Assembly (NCBI RefSeq): GCF_021653995.1
Contig: NZ_JAJJOZ010000009.1
Coordinates: forward strand, 62,001 to 126,000
Source of the DNA: Allopusillimonas lactea
GTDB taxonomy: Bacteria > Pseudomonadota > Gammaproteobacteria > Burkholderiales > Burkholderiaceae_B
DNA length: 64,000 nucleotides
Direction: 5' to 3'
In this document: piece by piece, positions 61,395-64,000 of the stretch
Numbering within the stretch: the first letter of the stretch is position 1
Layout of the letters: each line of letters begins with the position of its first letter
Position numbers and translations under genes: made by a program
The notes under the pieces: model-generated
Told to the model about the DNA's origin: nothing
The model's database searches: none
The model's input: the letters and a program-made list of their open reading frames with translations, nothing else

Positions 61395-62327
61395 CTAGGA
61401 TTTGGCGAGCTGGCGACCGCAATCGCCCAGCAGGTTGCGCAGCCACTTGTGCGCCGCCGATTGATGATTGCGCTGGTGCCAAAGCTGGTAAAACCGCATG
61501 GGCGGAAACGCAATGGGCGGACGCACAATCGCCAGGGGCAGCAACCGGGCATAAAATGCCGCGAAATGCCGCGTGGTGGTGAATATCAGATCAGTACCCG
61601 CAATCAGATAAGGCGCGATATTGAACGACTGCACCACCACCCGCTCGTCGCGCTCGATACGCTCGCTTGCCAGCACGCCGTCAATCACGCCGCGCTGTGT
61701 GATCGAATACGGCAGCGGCACAACATGCGACGCGTTTTCGTAGTCTTGCCGAGTCATCCCCCGTGTGGCCCAGGGGCTGTCGGCAGCCACCAGGCATACG
61801 ATCTCATCTTCGAGCAATACCGAAAGATGCATGCGGTCGGGGGGCTCAGGCCAGTTGCCGATCACGACATCCAGATCGCCCTCGGCCAACGAATGCTCGA
61901 AGTCGAAGTCTGGGCCCAGCGCATGCACGGTAAGCCGGGCGTGCGGCGCCTCACGCCGCACCCTGCCTGACACACTGCTCATGAACACGGGGGCCAAGTA
62001 GTCGGGGGAGCCAATGTGAAACTCTTGACGCGTATTGAAGGGCTCAAAAGCATCGGGCTGCGCGACCATGCTGTCGATTTGCTCTAGCGCCGCGCGGGCA
62101 TGCGGCAGCAGGCTAAGCGCGCGTTCGGTGGGCACCATGCCGCCCTTCTCACGCACCAGCAGTGGATCGCCCAGAATGGCGCGCAAGCGCCGCAGCGCCA
62201 CGCTGACGGTAGGCTGCGACTGATTGAGTTTGAGCGCCACCCGCGACACACTGCGCTCTGTCACCAGCAAGCAGAAGACCTTGAGCAGGTAAGTATCGAG
62301 TAGTTCAGCGCTGCGCCGCACCACCAT
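61395..62327 (-). CDS. LysR family transcriptional regulator
   Basis: A 310-aa regulator. The N-terminal helix-turn-helix (LLVTERSVSRVALKLNQSQP, then TVSVALRRLR) spans about residues 10-70, with a periplasmic-binding-like effector domain after about 95 (EFHIGSPDYLAPVFMSSVSG). GGGAG is about 8 bases upstream of the ATG at 62327. It lies 76 bases downstream of guaD on the same strand and convergent with the M20 gene, so it may regulate purine-catabolic genes. Effector unknown. Confidence 0.9.
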   Translation of the reverse strand: MVVRRSAELLDTYLLKVFCLLVTERSVSRVALKLNQSQPTVSVALRRLRAILGDPLLVREKGGMVPTERALSLLPHARAALEQIDSMVAQPDAFEPFNTRQEFHIGSPDYLAPVFMSSVSGRVRREAPHARLTVHALGPDFDFEHSLAEGDLDVVIGNWPEPPDRMHLSVLLEDEIVCLVAADSPWATRGMTRQDYENASHVVPLPYSITQRGVIDGVLASERIERDERVVVQSFNIAPYLIAGTDLIFTTTRHFAAFYARLLPLAIVRPPIAFPPMRFYQLWHQRNHQSAAHKWLRNLLGDCGRQLAKS

Positions 62328-62403
62328 TATTCGTCTCCCTCTTCGATGCTTTTTATCTCCGACCCCGGAACGGGCCATGATATAGGAATCTAACGCTGCT
62401 GCG

Positions 62404-63771
62404 TCAGTTTTGAGGCTGGCGCGCATCGTCTTGTGTATCGCGGGCGTACAGCAGCCGGCCCGCCACATAGCTTGCGGCCACCGCACGGTCGTCGCCCAGC
62501 ATGGCAAACGCAAACAACAGCTCCTCCAGGGACGTCGCGGCAGCAGTGCGCCGCGCGAGCAGCGGCGTGGCGCCGGGGTCGAGAACGATGAAATCCGCCT
62601 CGGCGCCTGGCTGCAGCGTACCGATCACCCCCTGCAGGCCCAGCGCCGCCGCTGCTCCCTGGGTCGCCATGTGAAACATATGCGTCGCGCTGAGATGATG
62701 GCCGCACAGACGCGCCACCTTGTGCGCCTCGCCCATGGTGCGCAGCATCGAAAACGACGTACCGCCGCCTACGTCAGTTGCCAGCGCCACCTGCATGCCC
62801 GCGCGGCGGGCCGCATGCAAGTCAAACAGGCCGCTACCCAGGAACAGATTCGATGTCGGACAGTGCGCCGCCAGCGCGCCCGCGTCGCACATGCGCGCGC
62901 GATCCTCGTCATCGAGCCAGATGCAATGGCCGTACACCGCACGCGGGCGCAGCAAGCCGTATCCCGCATAGATATCGAGGTAGCTGCGGTAGCCGGGGTG
63001 CATCGCAGCGGCCCACGCAATTTCGTCGCGGTTCTCCGCCACGTGGCTCTGAATGAACACGTCGCCATAGCGCTGCGCCAGTTCTCCGCATGCGCCAAGC
63101 TGCGCAGCCGTGGACGTGGGTGCAAAACGCGGCGTGAGCGCATACATCTGCCGGCCGATGCCATGCCAGCGCATGATCAGCGCTTCGCTATCGCGCGCCC
63201 CCTCATCAGCCGTATCGCGCAACGCGTCGGGGCAGTTGCGATCCATCATCACCTTGCCCGCCACCATGCGCATATTGCGGGCGTGGCTGGCGGCAAAGAA
63301 CGCATCGACGGATTGTGGATGAACCGTGCAGTACACCAATGCGCTCGTGGTGCCGCAGCGCAGCAACTCATTGAGGAAAAAATCGGCGACTTCGGCGGCG
63401 TGGCCGCTATCCTGGAAGCGGCGTTCGGCCGGAAAGGTGTATGTCTCCAGCCAGGACAACAGGCCAGGGGCCGGCGAAGCGATGATGTCTGTCTGAGGAT
63501 AATGCACGTGGGTATCGATGAAGCCCGGCGTGATCAGCCGATTGCGCCAATCCACCACGGGTGTGGCCTCACCCAGTGTGGGCGCCAATGCACCGTATTC
63601 ACCCACCTGAGCGACGCGGCCGTCCTCGATCACCAGCAAACCATCTTCCAGCATGATGGACTGGGGTGCCTCGTCGTGCGCCGCACGGTCGGCAAAATAG
63701 AGCAGTCGAGCACGATACCCTCGGCGTTCCACGTTCGCACCAGCGTCGTCACGAGCGTTGAAAGGCTTCAT
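62404..63771 (-). CDS. guaD: Guanine deaminase
   Basis: A zinc amidohydrolase turning guanine into xanthine (455 aa). Motifs are ITPGFIDTHVHYPQTDIIAS (the HxH metal pair), FIQSHVAENRDEIAW, AVYGHCIWLDDEDRARM, and ALAAHCPTSNLFLGSGLFDL. The late aspartate is in LATDVGGGTSFSMLRTMGEA, typical of GuaD. Its ATG overlaps the xdhC stop by an ATGA junction. With XDH it channels guanine into the urate pathway encoded upstream. Confidence 0.94.
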   Translation of the reverse strand: MKPFNARDDAGANVERRGYRARLLYFADRAAHDEAPQSIMLEDGLLVIEDGRVAQVGEYGALAPTLGEATPVVDWRNRLITPGFIDTHVHYPQTDIIASPAPGLLSWLETYTFPAERRFQDSGHAAEVADFFLNELLRCGTTSALVYCTVHPQSVDAFFAASHARNMRMVAGKVMMDRNCPDALRDTADEGARDSEALIMRWHGIGRQMYALTPRFAPTSTAAQLGACGELAQRYGDVFIQSHVAENRDEIAWAAAMHPGYRSYLDIYAGYGLLRPRAVYGHCIWLDDEDRARMCDAGALAAHCPTSNLFLGSGLFDLHAARRAGMQVALATDVGGGTSFSMLRTMGEAHKVARLCGHHLSATHMFHMATQGAAAALGLQGVIGTLQPGAEADFIVLDPGATPLLARRTAAATSLEELLFAFAMLGDDRAVAASYVAGRLLYARDTQDDARQPQN

Positions 63772-64000
63772 TGCGCGCCCGCGTGCACGTGCGCAATCAG
63801 TTCGCGCGTCTGCAGGAGCTGCGCGGCAACAGCAATGGCAATCGACTCGGGTGCTTTGTCATGGATACCGGCAACGCCGATGGGGCAGGTCATGCGCGCC
63901 AACGCCTCGGGGGCCACACCACGCCGCGCCAGGCGGCGCTCGAACTTCACGCGTTTGGTGCGGGAGCCGATCAGGCCCAGATAGGCGAAATCGCCACGGC
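63768..64000 (-). CDS. xdhC: Xanthine dehydrogenase accessory protein XdhC (partial, C-terminal part)
   Basis: The last 76 or so codons of a gene entering from the right edge. The visible sequence RGDFAYLGLIGSRTKR, followed by RLARRGVAPEALARMTCPIG, IHDKAPESIAIAVAAQLLQ and a final HAGAQ, matches the C-terminal Rossmann-type part of XdhC, which inserts sulfurated molybdenum cofactor into xanthine dehydrogenase. xdhA/xdhB are expected outside the window to the right. It overlaps guaD (ATGA). Confidence 0.88.
   Translation of the reverse strand, partial: RGDFAYLGLIGSRTKRVKFERRLARRGVAPEALARMTCPIGVAGIHDKAPESIAIAVAAQLLQTRELIAHVHAGAQ

Noticed and set aside
1..64000. tRNA genes, insertion sequences, prophage or integron features
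   Set aside because: Scanning by eye found no tRNA-like cloverleaf, transposase, integrase or terminal inverted repeats; a dedicated tRNA or IS search was not possible.

Overview
The window looks like a stretch of GC-rich betaproteobacterial chromosome, most likely Burkholderiales, family Alcaligenaceae (Bordetella, Achromobacter, Pusillimonas or a relative). The grounds are the argS–SPOR protein–dsbA order, a LiuR-regulated leucine-degradation operon carrying aceK, the abundance of TRAP transporters, and uniform base composition and codon use. I see no insertion sequences, prophage, tRNA, rRNA or CRISPR. Genus was not tested by any search.

Layout. 1-3.6 kb: housekeeping (DUF1840 protein, argS, SPOR-domain protein, dsbA). 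3.7-14.7 kb: an accessory amino-acid or hydantoin-type island, with hyuA-hyuB-aminotransferase on the plus strand, a convergent TRAP transporter, a divergent FadR-type regulator, a cystathionine beta-lyase-like enzyme and a LysE exporter. 14.8-24.8 kb: leucine/isovalerate catabolism, with a metallo-beta-lactamase-fold hydrolase divergent from liuR, then ivd, aceK, thiolase, liuB and liuD. Two perfect palindromes mark probable LiuR operators. 24.9-33.2 kb: smg, gluQ, a large DUF2157/DUF4401/GDYXXLXY membrane protein, topoisomerase III with a histone-H1-like tail, and an MFS transporter. 33.3-44.2 kb: a second and a third TRAP transporter, an acetolactate-synthase-type TPP enzyme without its small subunit, a bacterial SET-domain protein with a lysine-rich tail, and a Cache-type chemoreceptor. 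44.2-48.3 kb: a nucleoside 2-deoxyribosyltransferase-like protein, AMP nucleosidase, a 0.5-kb region with three different short tandem repeats, an AEC carrier and a pterin carbinolamine dehydratase. 48.3-54.9 kb: an iron-type cell-surface signalling locus (ECF sigma, FecR, TonB transducer, DUF3325-DUF3649 fusion, PepSY protein) with a candidate Fur box and a 13-nt repeat array. 55.1-64 kb: purine-ring catabolism (puuD, uraH, GntR regulator, puuE, alc, an unusual M20 protein, LysR regulator, guaD, xdhC).

How the genes work together. XdhC (xanthine dehydrogenase maturation) and GuaD would feed xanthine to urate. PuuD and UraH act on urate and 5-hydroxyisourate, and PuuE and allantoicase open allantoin to ureidoglycolate plus urea. 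OHCU decarboxylase and a recognised ureidoglycolate enzyme are not seen between these genes. Two near-identical operator palindromes lie between uraH and its divergent GntR gene. The liu operon takes isovaleryl-CoA to 3-methylglutaconyl-CoA and ends with a thiolase, while AceK would couple this acetyl-CoA-producing route to the glyoxylate branch.

The most unusual items are: (i) the M20-fold protein after allantoicase, which appears to have lost three of five metal ligands; (ii) the 12-nt, 11-nt (7 copies) and 8-nt (7 copies) repeats upstream of the AEC carrier; (iii) the twin palindromes in the urate regulon; (iv) a 13-nt degenerate repeat array inside the TonB/PepSY locus; and (v) the SET-domain protein with a lysine-rich tail.
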